The notes beneath the pieces are model-generated. The model was not told the origin of the DNA. It saw nothing but the letters and a program-made list of their open reading frames with translations, and made no database searches. From the NCBI GenBank assembly GCA_002327905.1, contig DCUY01000074.1:1-44706 (forward strand): a DNA stretch of 44,706 nt, given 5' to 3'. The translations under genes were made by a program, and so were the position numbers. Source of the DNA: Caldifarciminota bacterium UBA2202. Its GTDB lineage: Bacteria > Hydrothermota > 32-111. Within the stretch, counting starts at the first letter, position 1, and each line of letters starts with the position of its first letter. Below, one piece after another: positions 1-8,049 of the stretch.

Positions 1-1174
1 CAGCCACATAGGCATAACTGCCTGAAACATAGACACCCCATGCACTCCCTTGCGTATCATAATAACCTACTTCCGTAGGGCTTGCAGGATTGGAGATGTC
101 GATTATTCGTAGTCCCTTATACCGATCAGCAACATAGGCATAACTGCCTGAAACATAGACACCACGTGCACTCCCCGGTGTATCATAATAACCTACTTCC
201 GTAGGGCTTGCAGGATTGGAGATGTTGATTATTCGAAGTCCATAATTCCAATCAGCCACATAGGCATAATTGCCGGAAACATAAACACCATATGCATACC
301 CCGGTGTGTCATAATAACCTGCCTCAGTAGGGCTTGCAGGATTGGATATATTGATTATTCGTAGTCCATAACTTTCATCAGCCACATAGGCATAACTGCC
401 TGAGACATAAACATCACATGCATACCCCGGCGTGTCATAATAACCTGTCTCTGTGGGACTTGCAGGATTGGATATATCGATTATTCGTAGTCCACTATAA
501 TCATCAGCCACATAAGCATAACTGCCTAAGACATAAACATCCCATGCAAACCCCGGTGTGTCATAATAACCTGCCTCAGTTGGATTTGCAGGATTGGAGA
601 TGTCGATTATTCGAAGTCCATAATTCCAATCAGCCACATAGGCATAATTGCCGGAAACATAAACACCCTCTGCATACCCCTGTGTGTCATAATAACCTGC
701 ATCAGTTGGACTTGCAGGATTGGTAATGTCGATTATTCGTAGTCCATAACTTTCATCAGCTATATAGGCATAACTGCCTGAAACATAGACACCCCATGCA
801 CTCCCTTGCGTATCATAATAACCTACTTCCGTAGGACTTGCAGGATTAGCGATGTCGATTATTCGTAGTCCATAATCCAAATCAGCCACACAGGCATAAC
901 TGCCTGAAACATAGACACCCCATGCACTCCCTTGCGTATCATAATAACCTACTTCCGTAGGGCTTGCAGGATTGGAGATGTCGATTATTCGTAGTCCATA
1001 ATCCAAATCAGCCACACAGGCATAACTGCCTGAAACATAAACATCACATGCATACCCCGGCGTGTCATAATAACCTGCCTCTGTTGGATTTGCAGGATTG
1101 GAGATGTCGATTACTCGTAGTCCATAACTTCCGTCAGCAACATAGGCATAACTGCCTGAAACACAGACACCCCA
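1..1174 (-). repeat. Tandem 126-bp coding repeats (copy 1)
   Basis: The phrase encoding YAYVAD recurs exactly every 126 bases (for example + strand CAG at 1, 127, 253 and 379). This gives nine full in-frame 42-codon units plus a partial one. Units are nearly identical in DNA, and differences cluster in the codons just after YVAD and in the first codon of each blade. Such arrays can gain or lose units by recombination and are prone to assembly collapse. Confidence 0.9.
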
Positions 1175-1489
1175 TGCACTCCCCGGTGTGTCTGCATAAC
1201 CGAGCAGTATAGGATTTGATTGGTCTTTAATGTTTAGTATTACCAAGTTATATCCCATGCATACATAAGCAAGTGTGTCAACTACAAATACGTCGTATGC
1301 TTTTCCAAAGTATGGAATTCTTCCAACCCCTCTCACATTCAAACTCTCTGTCGCCCAGTTGGGTTGATAATAATTATCAGGTTCTTCTTGATTTCTTAGC
1401 AACATATCATCTTCCCTGAATGGTCTGTCCGATGCAAAAATAGTTATTCCCATAATCAGAGAAATACAAATAATAATAAAATTTCTCAT
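1..1489 (-). CDS. LVIVD-type beta-propeller repeat protein, copy 1 (3' end outside window)
   Basis: Secreted repeat protein; only its N-terminal 496 or so codons are in the window and it reads open to the left edge. The ATG at 1489 follows a GGAG ribosome site and starts a signal peptide (MRNFIIICISLIMG, then IFAS). A linker and one degenerate blade (about residues 65-105) precede nine complete 42-residue blades and part of a tenth. A typical blade reads WGVYVSGSYAYVAD-xxx-GLRIIDISNPASPTE-xGYYDTPG. The first 105 residues match the second copy at 18052-20214 almost exactly, so the two are recent paralogues. LVIVD repeats are a known secreted beta-propeller-like family with no fixed function; the ligand is unknown. 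By analogy with copy 2 the missing C-terminus should carry a type IX-like sorting domain. Confidence 0.85.
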   Translation of the reverse strand, partial: MRNFIIICISLIMGITIFASDRPFREDDMLLRNQEEPDNYYQPNWATESLNVRGVGRIPYFGKAYDVFVVDTLAYVCMGYNLVILNIKDQSNPILLGYADTPGSAWGVCVSGSYAYVADGSYGLRVIDISNPANPTEAGYYDTPGYACDVYVSGSYACVADLDYGLRIIDISNPASPTEVGYYDTQGSAWGVYVSGSYACVADLDYGLRIIDIANPASPTEVGYYDTQGSAWGVYVSGSYAYIADESYGLRIIDITNPASPTDAGYYDTQGYAEGVYVSGNYAYVADWNYGLRIIDISNPANPTEAGYYDTPGFAWDVYVLGSYAYVADDYSGLRIIDISNPASPTETGYYDTPGYACDVYVSGSYAYVADESYGLRIINISNPASPTEAGYYDTPGYAYGVYVSGNYAYVADWNYGLRIINISNPASPTEVGYYDTPGSARGVYVSGSYAYVADRYKGLRIIDISNPASPTEVGYYDTQGSAWGVYVSGSYAYVA

Positions 1490-1519
1490 TGAATACTCCT
1501 TTTTTATTTTAATATAATT

Positions 1520-1548
1520 ATTATGTTGAATAATGGCTCTCTTGTCAA
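1520..1548 (-). promoter_or_regulatory. Predicted promoter of LVIVD gene copy 1
   Basis: On the minus strand TTGACA (1543-1548) lies 17 bp from CATAAT (1520-1525), with the GGAG ribosome site and ATG (1489) downstream. The -35 hexamer is also the outer edge of the adjoining IS relic. Confidence 0.55.
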
Positions 1549-1816
1549 GTCGCAAGATTAGTTTTCTATACCACTAATGTTGTCAAATCCTTCAACTCAG
1601 TCCTCGAACACATTCGCCGGCAAAAGGGCGGATTCTTTCAATCCGAAGACATCCTCTTTATCAATATTTACATCCATTATCTGAATATACTGCCTAAGTG
1701 GAAAAACGGCTATCCTAAAATTATTGCTAAATTATATTACTGCGTCAAACCTTCGTTAATATGTATGGAGAACTCCCTTATGAAAACTAATCCTTTTTTA
1801 CACAACTTTCTTGACA
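1543..1816 (+). mobile_element. Internally deleted IS256/mutator-type element relic (copy 1)
   Basis: This 274-bp relic runs from TGTCAAGT (1543-1550) to TCTTGACA (1809-1816), short terminal inverted repeats with one mismatch. It retains only the transposase C-terminus, read on the + strand from about 1543. Recognisable pieces are FYTTNVVKSFNSVLEHIRR, GGFFQSEDILF and LPKWKNGYPKI, matching the C-terminal YTTNAIESFN region typical of IS256/mutator transposases. A one-base deletion near 1735-1765 relative to the other copy (20268-20542) shifts the frame, so the reading runs into flanking DNA to a stop at 1852-1854. Most of the transposase is missing. The right end abuts a truncated IS110-type gene. 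Confidence 0.8.
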
Positions 1817-1906
1817 AGTCTTCTTTGTCTCCAAGCATTCGCCACGCTCATTGATTACGCTCATCACCGAATACCTCTTGTGAATGTCTACTCCGCCGTA
1901 TAACAT
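1787..1906 (-). pseudogene. IS110-family transposase, N-terminal fragment
   Basis: The ATG at 1906 follows a strong AAGGAGG site. The first 29 codons, MLYGGVDIHKRYSVMSVINE and a few more, match the N-terminal RuvC-like strand of IS110 transposases, where the Asp in GVDIHK is the first catalytic acid. The reading then passes at about 1816 into the IS256-type relic end (encoding CQESCVK) and stops at 1787. The rest of the transposase (normally 300-400 residues) is absent, so the gene was cut by the relic-bearing segment. No function is expected. Confidence 0.8.
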
Positions 1907-2081
1907 ATGAACCTCCTTGCTTTCTTACGATTCTATTACCACTCAAATAAAACCGCAAGGCCATAGACACTCTTTCATTATATACTTGGATTCTTTACTT
2001 CTCTGCAGGTGAAACATGCCGAACATAGCCCATAATTTTTAAGACGATGTGCCAATGAGCTGATTTTTTCAAATGACTCTG
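1907..2081 (-). other. Probable IS110 left non-coding end
   Basis: These 175 bp lie between the IS110-type start codon and the dinD stop, with no coding potential. IS110-group elements carry a long non-coding left end that is transcribed as the bridge RNA guiding recombination. Position and size fit, but I could not fold the sequence or identify guide loops, so this is inference from context. Confidence 0.35.
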
Positions 2082-2933
2082 TCAATCATTCCTCCGTATG
2101 GATTTTTTTGCTGTTTTCCCCAATCTTTTCTCTTCTGCTTTTACTTTTCTTTCAATCTTCTTTAAATCCTCTTCAGGAGGAAGTTTTTCAGGTTTGATAC
2201 CGCTTTTATTAAGAACCGCTCTGACATCCTTATTATTCTTCACATGCTCAGTCGTTATTGAATCCTCTCCCTTCAAATCGTTTTTCTTGACATTGAAATT
2301 GGTAATCTCCGCTGCCAAATCTTTTGCTTTAATTGTGATTGTCGGCAGAAAGTCGGCAAGCGGTCTTTTATCCGGTATGTTCAATTTTTTCTTCATCTGC
2401 CAAGTAGTGTAGCCGCCAAATAATGCTTGGTCTCCCTTGCTTCTAATTCTCCCGAACCCCTGTTCATCGACTCCCCGTTCATAAATGACCTTGGATAATT
2501 CCGTCTCTGATGTCACCAGCTTTTCTCTTGCATGTAACCTTTCCATAAGCGCAATTCTTTGTTCAATAATCTCCTGTTTTCGTGTTTGAACTGCAAAATA
2601 ACTTTGCGCGAATGCAATCGCCTCTTTTCGCGGGTCGCCGTTCTGCGCAATCAAATAACAGGCGTAGCGTGTGAGCATTATGTCGTCTATTTCTCTTTTG
2701 CTATCCGAGCCCAATTCAACCATTTTGTTGACGTCAACAAAATGGTCGGAAATCTCTTGCTTTGCTTTTTTACAGGATGTCTTTGCTTTATCAATTACCT
2801 TTGAAAAGTTGCGCCATTCATCATATTCAAGCAGTTTTTGTAAATCACGGGCAAGCCAATACTCAACACCCTCTTCTTCATAGGCATTTTCTTCAAATGA
2901 ATTATTCAGTTTTACAATTAGACTCTTATCCAT
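2082..2933 (-). CDS. dinD: DNA damage-inducible protein D
   Basis: This 283-residue protein has the length and hallmarks of DinD. The Bro-N-like N-terminus reads EYWLARDLQKLLEYDEWRNF, followed by DIMLTRYACYLIAQNGDPRK and the later ALFGGYTTWQMKKKL. In E. coli DinD is SOS-induced and has been reported to inhibit RecA filaments; members of the family are often found with mobile DNA. Its ATG follows CGGAGG. It is single, complete, and sits between IS remnants and a repeat region, which suggests lateral acquisition. No LexA-type operator is evident near its promoter. Confidence 0.9.
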   Translation of the reverse strand: MDKSLIVKLNNSFEENAYEEEGVEYWLARDLQKLLEYDEWRNFSKVIDKAKTSCKKAKQEISDHFVDVNKMVELGSDSKREIDDIMLTRYACYLIAQNGDPRKEAIAFAQSYFAVQTRKQEIIEQRIALMERLHAREKLVTSETELSKVIYERGVDEQGFGRIRSKGDQALFGGYTTWQMKKKLNIPDKRPLADFLPTITIKAKDLAAEITNFNVKKNDLKGEDSITTEHVKNNKDVRAVLNKSGIKPEKLPPEEDLKKIERKVKAEEKRLGKTAKKSIRRND

Positions 2934-2965
2934 TTCATCCTCCGAAATTTGTATCCCTTTTTTTT

Positions 2966-2993
2966 ATTATACTCCTAAGTTTTAAAAAATCAA
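2966..2993 (-). promoter_or_regulatory. Predicted dinD promoter
   Basis: On the minus strand TTGATT (2988-2993) is 16 bp from TATAAT (2966-2971), about 33 bp upstream of the dinD start codon. Confidence 0.6.
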
Positions 2994-3018
2994 CATACTT
3001 ATCTACATCCGAATTGAG

Positions 3019-3110
3019 GTGCGAGCCGGCGCTACTCTTCCTGCCGCAAGACTCAAAACGCCGTGAGCAAAATATAAATACATTCAATTAACATAATACG
3101 GCATTTGATT
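3019..3110. repeat. 92-bp perfect direct repeat, unit 1
   Basis: Begins GTGCGAGCCGGCGCTACTC and ends GGCATTTGATT. It is identical over 92 bases to 3318-3409 and offset by 299 bp. No protein or RNA family is recognised. It lies just upstream of the dinD promoter. Confidence 0.9.
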
Positions 3111-3317
3111 AAATAATTTATTTATCAACAGATTTTCAAACTTTTGGTCAACCCGATAATTCTATCATGGTTGCTTGCAGACATTACACCCGCGCCAATG
3201 TGTTTGAAAATCTATAATCAAGTAAAAACTTATTGATGCACGAAAGCTCAAAGTCGGCGAGGACGCTGCTTGCAGATGCCCGTCGAGGTCTTCCGAGACA
3301 AAGTATCGTAAAGCAGT
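3111..3317. other. Non-coding spacer between 92-bp repeats
   Basis: This stretch is flanked by the 92-bp repeats and contains a 12-bp inverted repeat: AGATTTTCAAAC at 3130-3141 and GTTTGAAAATCT at 3202-3213. Small open frames here look spurious. The arrangement could be the remnant of a small mobile element. From 3410 to 3527 I see only a GC-richer, imperfect hairpin near 3421-3447 and the ribosome site of the next gene. Confidence 0.5.
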
Positions 3318-3409
3318 GTGCGAGCCGGCGCTACTCTTCCTGCCGCAAGACTCAAAACGCCGTGAGCAAAATATAAATACATTCAATTAACATAATACGG
3401 CATTTGATT
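3318..3409. repeat. 92-bp perfect direct repeat, unit 2
   Basis: Identical to 3019-3110 over its full length, so the duplication is recent or kept uniform by gene conversion. Confidence 0.9.
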
Positions 3410-3527
3410 TGATTTTCAGATGGGAACACTCCGAAGGGGTGTCCCCATAACACACAGGTCGGCCCCTACACTTATTGACTATGAAATTTTATGTGGTATT
3501 ATTTTATTTTAAATAAAGGAGTTAAAT

Positions 3528-4064
3528 ATGACATTTTATCTTGAATTTGTAAAAGCCAATCCGCTTCTCGCCGCATTCATACAATTCGGCATACTCGGAT
3601 TCTTAGGCGAGATTGTCTCATACTTCATCACAAAGCGTCCGCTTAAAGAAATAGGCAACTGGATTCAGATAATTCTGAAAATGCTCGCATGGGGAATACT
3701 CGGAATCATCATAAAATACGGATTCACAGGAATGCGCGGTTTCTTGAACGGTCTGATAGAGCATAATATGATAATGCACATGAAAAGCGGAACAATTCTT
3801 TATGCATTCTTTCTGTCCGTATTCACAAACATTATCTTTGGTCCGCAGATGATGACATTTCACAGAGTTGAAGAGAATCTTATAATGAAGAAAAAGGGAT
3901 TTCAGGGCATTGAAAATTCATTCAAGACTCTTATATGGTTCTGGATTCCTGCGCACACAATCACATTCGCTTTGCCTGTTGATTATCAGATAGGTCTTGC
4001 GGCGCTCTGGTCAGTGGTATTGGGAATAATTATAGGTTCTGCAAAGGGAAACAGGAAAAGCTGA
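3528..4064 (+). CDS. Small polytopic membrane protein, Mpv17/PMP22-like?
   Basis: This 178-residue protein has an AAGGAG ribosome site six bases before its ATG. About four hydrophobic segments are visible (roughly residues 10-35, 45-65, 88-105 and 138-170). The C-terminal part, with FTNIIFGP and then WFWIPAHTITFALP, recalls the GP...W-WP..q.inF.lvP pattern of Mpv17/PMP22 membrane proteins, whose bacterial role is unknown. That match is from memory and weak. It is a lone plus-strand gene converging on the MFS gene; the two stop codons abut (TGATCA). Confidence 0.6.
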   Translation: MTFYLEFVKANPLLAAFIQFGILGFLGEIVSYFITKRPLKEIGNWIQIILKMLAWGILGIIIKYGFTGMRGFLNGLIEHNMIMHMKSGTILYAFFLSVFTNIIFGPQMMTFHRVEENLIMKKKGFQGIENSFKTLIWFWIPAHTITFALPVDYQIGLAALWSVVLGIIIGSAKGNRKS

Positions 4065-5342
4065 TCAAATTCCATTAGTCTCAGCTAATTGAGCTTTGAA
4101 TTGTTTTATCTGAAGAAGAAAACAAAGAGAAATTATAATGCAGATTCCGCCAGACAGGGCAAGAGTGTTTGTAACTCCGATTACTTCTTTCTTTGCCAGA
4201 TACCCAATCATCAGATTTCCAATCGGTGCAACTCCGAGGAACGCGAGATTGTAAAGACTCATTACCCTTCCCCTCATCCTGTCTTCTACCAATGTTTGCA
4301 GAATGGTATTGCCAACTGAAATCTGAGAGACCATTCCGAATCCCACGACGAACATCAGCGCTAGAGAAAGAAGCTCAGACCTTGAGAATGACACAAGAAA
4401 GAGGCCCGCTCCGAATATCACTCCTGCTATGCTGATAATTCTGACAAGAGTTTGGAAGTGGCGCCTTGATGCTATGAAGAGAGCTCCTACAACTGCGCCG
4501 AGTCCGACAGCCCCCATAATGAATCCAAGCAATTTCGGTCCTCCGCCGAGCACATCCTTTACATACACAGGCATGATTGTATTATATGACATGCCGAATA
4601 ATGAGATGGTTGTAATAAGGAGCAGGATTGACTTTATCGTCGGATGATTATAGGAATATGCGAATCCTTCCTTGAGATTCCTGAAAAAGTTATTTGATTC
4701 AGACACAATTTTTCTTTTCTTGAGTTTCATCAGAAAAAGCGCCACAAGTACCGAGAGGAAGCTGATTCCGTTTATTAAGAAGCACATCTGCTCCCCAAAT
4801 GCGGCTATTACAAGCCCTGCTATTGCAGGTCCTATGAGACGCGCTCCATTGAACATTGCGCTGTTTAAGGCAATTGCATTAATAAGGTCTTCTTTTTCAG
4901 TGACTATTTCAAATATGAATGAGTGCCTTGTGGGTGCATCAATGGCATTCATGATTCCCGAGAATAATGTCAGAAGAAAAATTATTTCAATCGTAGCTCT
5001 GTCAGTATATACTATAAATGCAAGAATAAATGCAAAAATCATCATAGAAGTCTGCGTAAAATACATTATTTTTCTTCTGTCAAACCTGTCTGCAATGACT
5101 CCTCCGAATGGAGTGATCAAGAGATTTGGTATCATAGCCGCAAAAGAAACCAGTCCAAGCATGAACGGAGAATAGTTGGTAAGTCTGTAAACTAACCATG
5201 CTCCAGCCATCTGTTGCATCCATGTTCCTATGAGAGAGACTCCCTGTCCGATGAAGAACAGCCTGTAATTGCGGTATCTGAAAGCCCGTAGCATGAACTT
5301 TGTTCTGTCTTTTGCCTGTTTTATAAATTCATTAATTTTCAT
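4065..5342 (-). CDS. MFS transporter (MFS_3/EntS-like exporter)
   Basis: This 425-residue protein has about 12 membrane segments. The N-terminal half shows FFIGQGVSLIGTWMQQMAGAW and the loop GVIADRFDRRK, the major facilitator signature between helices 2 and 3. Family members export siderophores, drugs or metabolites using the proton gradient; the substrate cannot be told here. It is the last gene of the long minus-strand operon. Its ATG overlaps the priA stop (ATGA), so translation is probably coupled. Confidence 0.85.
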   Translation of the reverse strand: MKINEFIKQAKDRTKFMLRAFRYRNYRLFFIGQGVSLIGTWMQQMAGAWLVYRLTNYSPFMLGLVSFAAMIPNLLITPFGGVIADRFDRRKIMYFTQTSMMIFAFILAFIVYTDRATIEIIFLLTLFSGIMNAIDAPTRHSFIFEIVTEKEDLINAIALNSAMFNGARLIGPAIAGLVIAAFGEQMCFLINGISFLSVLVALFLMKLKKRKIVSESNNFFRNLKEGFAYSYNHPTIKSILLLITTISLFGMSYNTIMPVYVKDVLGGGPKLLGFIMGAVGLGAVVGALFIASRRHFQTLVRIISIAGVIFGAGLFLVSFSRSELLSLALMFVVGFGMVSQISVGNTILQTLVEDRMRGRVMSLYNLAFLGVAPIGNLMIGYLAKKEVIGVTNTLALSGGICIIISLCFLLQIKQFKAQLAETNGI

Positions 5343-7423
5343 AATGTGTCATTATCAACATAAAATTCAAAATCCAGATTCTTCAAGCTTTTCACTGCCT
5401 CCTTTGCATAAGCCAAATCAGAGTATATCACAAACATCTCTGTTCTGTAAAGGTTATTTATCTTTTCCACATAATTGAATCCGGGAGGAAGAACCCTGAA
5501 TTTCTTATTTTCATGCTCCTTCAGCTGTTCGTAAATCTTTGTGAGGTTGTCAAATGCTCTCTCCCTCTCTCTGTTCTTATGCATTATCTTCAGCATTCTC
5601 TTAAACGGCGGGAATCCGTGTTCCCTCCTTCTTAAAAGCTCCTCTTCAATAAATCGCATGTAATCGAGATTCTCAATGAAATCCTTCAGATGCAGGCTTG
5701 ACGGTCCGCATTCTACTACAATCACTCCCTGTCTCTCTCTTCTTCCCGCCCTTCCTGATGTCTGCACAAGCATCTGCATGAATCTCTCTTCGCTTCTTAT
5801 GTCCGGAATGTTTATCACTGAATCCGAATTGAGTACGACAACCGTGTTTATGGCAGGTATGTCATAACCCTTTGAAACCATCTGCGTTCCAATAAGTATA
5901 TGCACTTCCCTGTTCACAACTCTCTCTATTATTCTCTTTCTCTCCCCTCTCTTTTGAGTGGAGTCCGTGTCGAACCTCTCTATAACTGCCTGCGGAAAGG
6001 CCTTTGACATTATGCTCTCTATCATTTCGGTGCCCCATACGCCTGCTGAGACAATATTGCCTCCGCAGTGAGGGCATTTTGACAAAGCAGGCTTCATGCT
6101 TCCGCAGTAATGGCACACAAATCCATTTTGAGATTTATGGTAAGAGTATGAAACGGAGCAATTGTCGCACTTAAAATATTCACCGCATTTTGCGCACTTA
6201 TAGAGATTCAGGTATCCTCTTCTGTTTAAAAACAATAACACCTGACGATTCTCTTTCAATGTCTGAGCTATCTCGTCCATTGCATGAACAGCAATATTTT
6301 TATGAGCCATTGTATTGAAAATAATCTTCACCTGCGGCTGTGGGGTCTCCATATACCTGCGCTTAAGTTCAAAATATCCGTACTTCCCGCTCTTCACATT
6401 AGAGTAGGATTCAACAGAAGGAGTCGCACTCACTAAAAGCACCGGGGCATCAGCCAAAAACCCTCTGTAAACAGCGCAGTCCCTTCCATTATAGAAAGGA
6501 GCGGAATCAAACTGCTTGTAGGACAAATCCTGCTCTTCATCAATCACCACAAGTCCGAGATTCTTTACAGGGGCAAAAACAGCAGACCTTGTGCCTACAA
6601 TTATTCTCTTCTCTTTGGAGAGTATCTTTTCAAAATAGAAATTCGCCTCACCCTCAGTCATTTCAGAATGCACCTTTGCTGTGATTAAAGAACCGAATTC
6701 CTCAGTAATTCGCGTGAAGAATATGTCTGCAAGCCCTATCTCCGGAAACATCAGAAGAACTGACTTGCTTGTATTCTCAATAATATGATGAAGAAGCTTG
6801 AAATAAACCTCCGTCTTCCCTGTTGAAGGCTTTCCGTAAAGAAGAAATGTCTTATGCTCATTCCTTTCAATCTGCTGTTTCACTTCCTCAAAAGCATTCT
6901 CCTGCTCATCTGTCAGAGTCACATCCCTCTTCTTCGGAGGAGTGAATTTTACAATATCATTTTTCAATATTCCTGTTTTAAGAAGTTCTTCTATCTTCTC
7001 TTCGCTCTTAAGAATTTTCTTGATTTCACTTCTTAGAAGGGGCTTCTCCTTTGACATTACATAGAGTTCAAGATTCTCCCCCTCCTTTGAAGTGCACACA
7101 TAATCTCTCTTTACTGATATTTCAGAGATTGAAAACTGTCTGTATATGATTCCCATATTTGAAAAATAATACTCTGAAGCCCATTTGACAAATTTCAAAA
7201 ATTCTTCCGAAAGGTTATTATTAAAAATTCGCCTTTCAACCTTTTTTAGATTTTTCGCATCCGATTCATTCTTTATTTCAATTACAAATCCTATTGATTT
7301 CTTCTTTCTGAAATCCACTTCGACAAAGGTTCCTATTACCACATCATCTTTTAAATGGTCAGGTATTTCATAATCAAATCCTTTGCTGACATCATAGAAT
7401 AAAACAACACTTGCTATTTTCAT
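5339..7423 (-). CDS. priA: Primosomal replication-restart helicase PriA
   Basis: This 694-residue, 3'-5' DNA helicase reloads the replisome at collapsed forks. Visible elements in order are an N-terminal DNA-binding region, Walker A GKPSTGKT (197-204), a Walker B/DEAH-type box written DEEQD (295-299) where most PriA proteins have DEEHD, LVSATPSVES (motif III), a paired zinc site with CAKC, CDNC, CHYC and CPHC, and helicase motifs GTQMVSKGYDIP and QTSGRAGRR. All core parts are present. It overlaps both neighbours by four bases, in an operon with recN, so two recombination/repair functions are co-expressed. Confidence 0.95.
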   Translation of the reverse strand: MKIASVVLFYDVSKGFDYEIPDHLKDDVVIGTFVEVDFRKKKSIGFVIEIKNESDAKNLKKVERRIFNNNLSEEFLKFVKWASEYYFSNMGIIYRQFSISEISVKRDYVCTSKEGENLELYVMSKEKPLLRSEIKKILKSEEKIEELLKTGILKNDIVKFTPPKKRDVTLTDEQENAFEEVKQQIERNEHKTFLLYGKPSTGKTEVYFKLLHHIIENTSKSVLLMFPEIGLADIFFTRITEEFGSLITAKVHSEMTEGEANFYFEKILSKEKRIIVGTRSAVFAPVKNLGLVVIDEEQDLSYKQFDSAPFYNGRDCAVYRGFLADAPVLLVSATPSVESYSNVKSGKYGYFELKRRYMETPQPQVKIIFNTMAHKNIAVHAMDEIAQTLKENRQVLLFLNRRGYLNLYKCAKCGEYFKCDNCSVSYSYHKSQNGFVCHYCGSMKPALSKCPHCGGNIVSAGVWGTEMIESIMSKAFPQAVIERFDTDSTQKRGERKRIIERVVNREVHILIGTQMVSKGYDIPAINTVVVLNSDSVINIPDIRSEERFMQMLVQTSGRAGRRERQGVIVVECGPSSLHLKDFIENLDYMRFIEEELLRRREHGFPPFKRMLKIMHKNRERERAFDNLTKIYEQLKEHENKKFRVLPPGFNYVEKINNLYRTEMFVIYSDLAYAKEAVKSLKNLDFEFYVDNDTL

Positions 7424-8049
7424 TTTTGGAACATAGCCATTAATGCAATTTTTGGAAGAGTGAAGATTATGCCTGCTCCGTAATTTAAAAGAAGATAAGA
7501 AAATATAACAGTAAATGTAAGAGATATTATGACTATGGGATACGAAATCAGAGGAGAGTATCTATGTATGTCAGGCTGTTTCATCATGAATATATCCTTC
7601 AGAGCGGAAATGAAGAACTGCATATAAAGCACTCCTGAGAATGCAAGAATAAACGGAATATACTTCTCTTTTACTATGTATATGAGTAGGGCGATTCCTA
7701 TTGCAAGTATCGGAACGGAATAGGGAGACAATGCTATGAGAGGAGTCACATCCTCTGTCTTCACCTCACCTCCGTCAGAGGTAGTCGCTTGAAACTTATA
7801 GACCTTCTTAAATGATATGAGAGCGAAGAGCATGTGGGTCGCTTCATGCTGAAATGTTTCAAAGAAGAGAGTGTTCTCCCTTAAAGGCTTTATAAAGAGT
7901 TTCAAAACAAGATAGACTGTGGCTCCGGAGTAAAACCAGAAATGCCACAAATTAAAAACCCACGAGAATGAATCGGAAAGAAAGACAAATGCAAATGATA
8001 AAAATGTGTATATGAAAATCAGAAGATAAATGATTATGGAAAGTATCAT
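7420..8049 (-). CDS. Membrane metalloprotease-like protein (HExxH)
   Basis: This 209-residue protein has five or six predicted membrane segments. A HEATH motif (H68-E69-x-x-H72) lies at the start of a hydrophobic helix, and QPDIH near residue 160 could give the third metal ligand, as the distal Asp does in site-2 (M50-type) proteases. The family assignment is an inference from this motif layout. It overlaps recN and priA by four bases on each side, so it is co-translated with DNA-repair genes. Its substrate is unknown. Confidence 0.65.
   Translation of the reverse strand: MILSIIIYLLIFIYTFLSFAFVFLSDSFSWVFNLWHFWFYSGATVYLVLKLFIKPLRENTLFFETFQHEATHMLFALISFKKVYKFQATTSDGGEVKTEDVTPLIALSPYSVPILAIGIALLIYIVKEKYIPFILAFSGVLYMQFFISALKDIFMMKQPDIHRYSPLISYPIVIISLTFTVIFSYLLLNYGAGIIFTLPKIALMAMFQK

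Noticed and set aside
418..1212. Forward open frames across the repeat array (and likewise 18891-19181)
   Set aside because: They are the opposite-strand reading of the 126-bp LVIVD repeats, with no start signal and a biased composition.
2934..3018. LexA operator expected before dinD
   Set aside because: No recognisable SOS palindrome was found around the predicted promoter; the organism's LexA motif is unknown.
3165..3386. 73-codon minus-strand frame covering the 92-bp repeat
   Set aside because: No ribosome site, no family resemblance, and it crosses the repeat borders.
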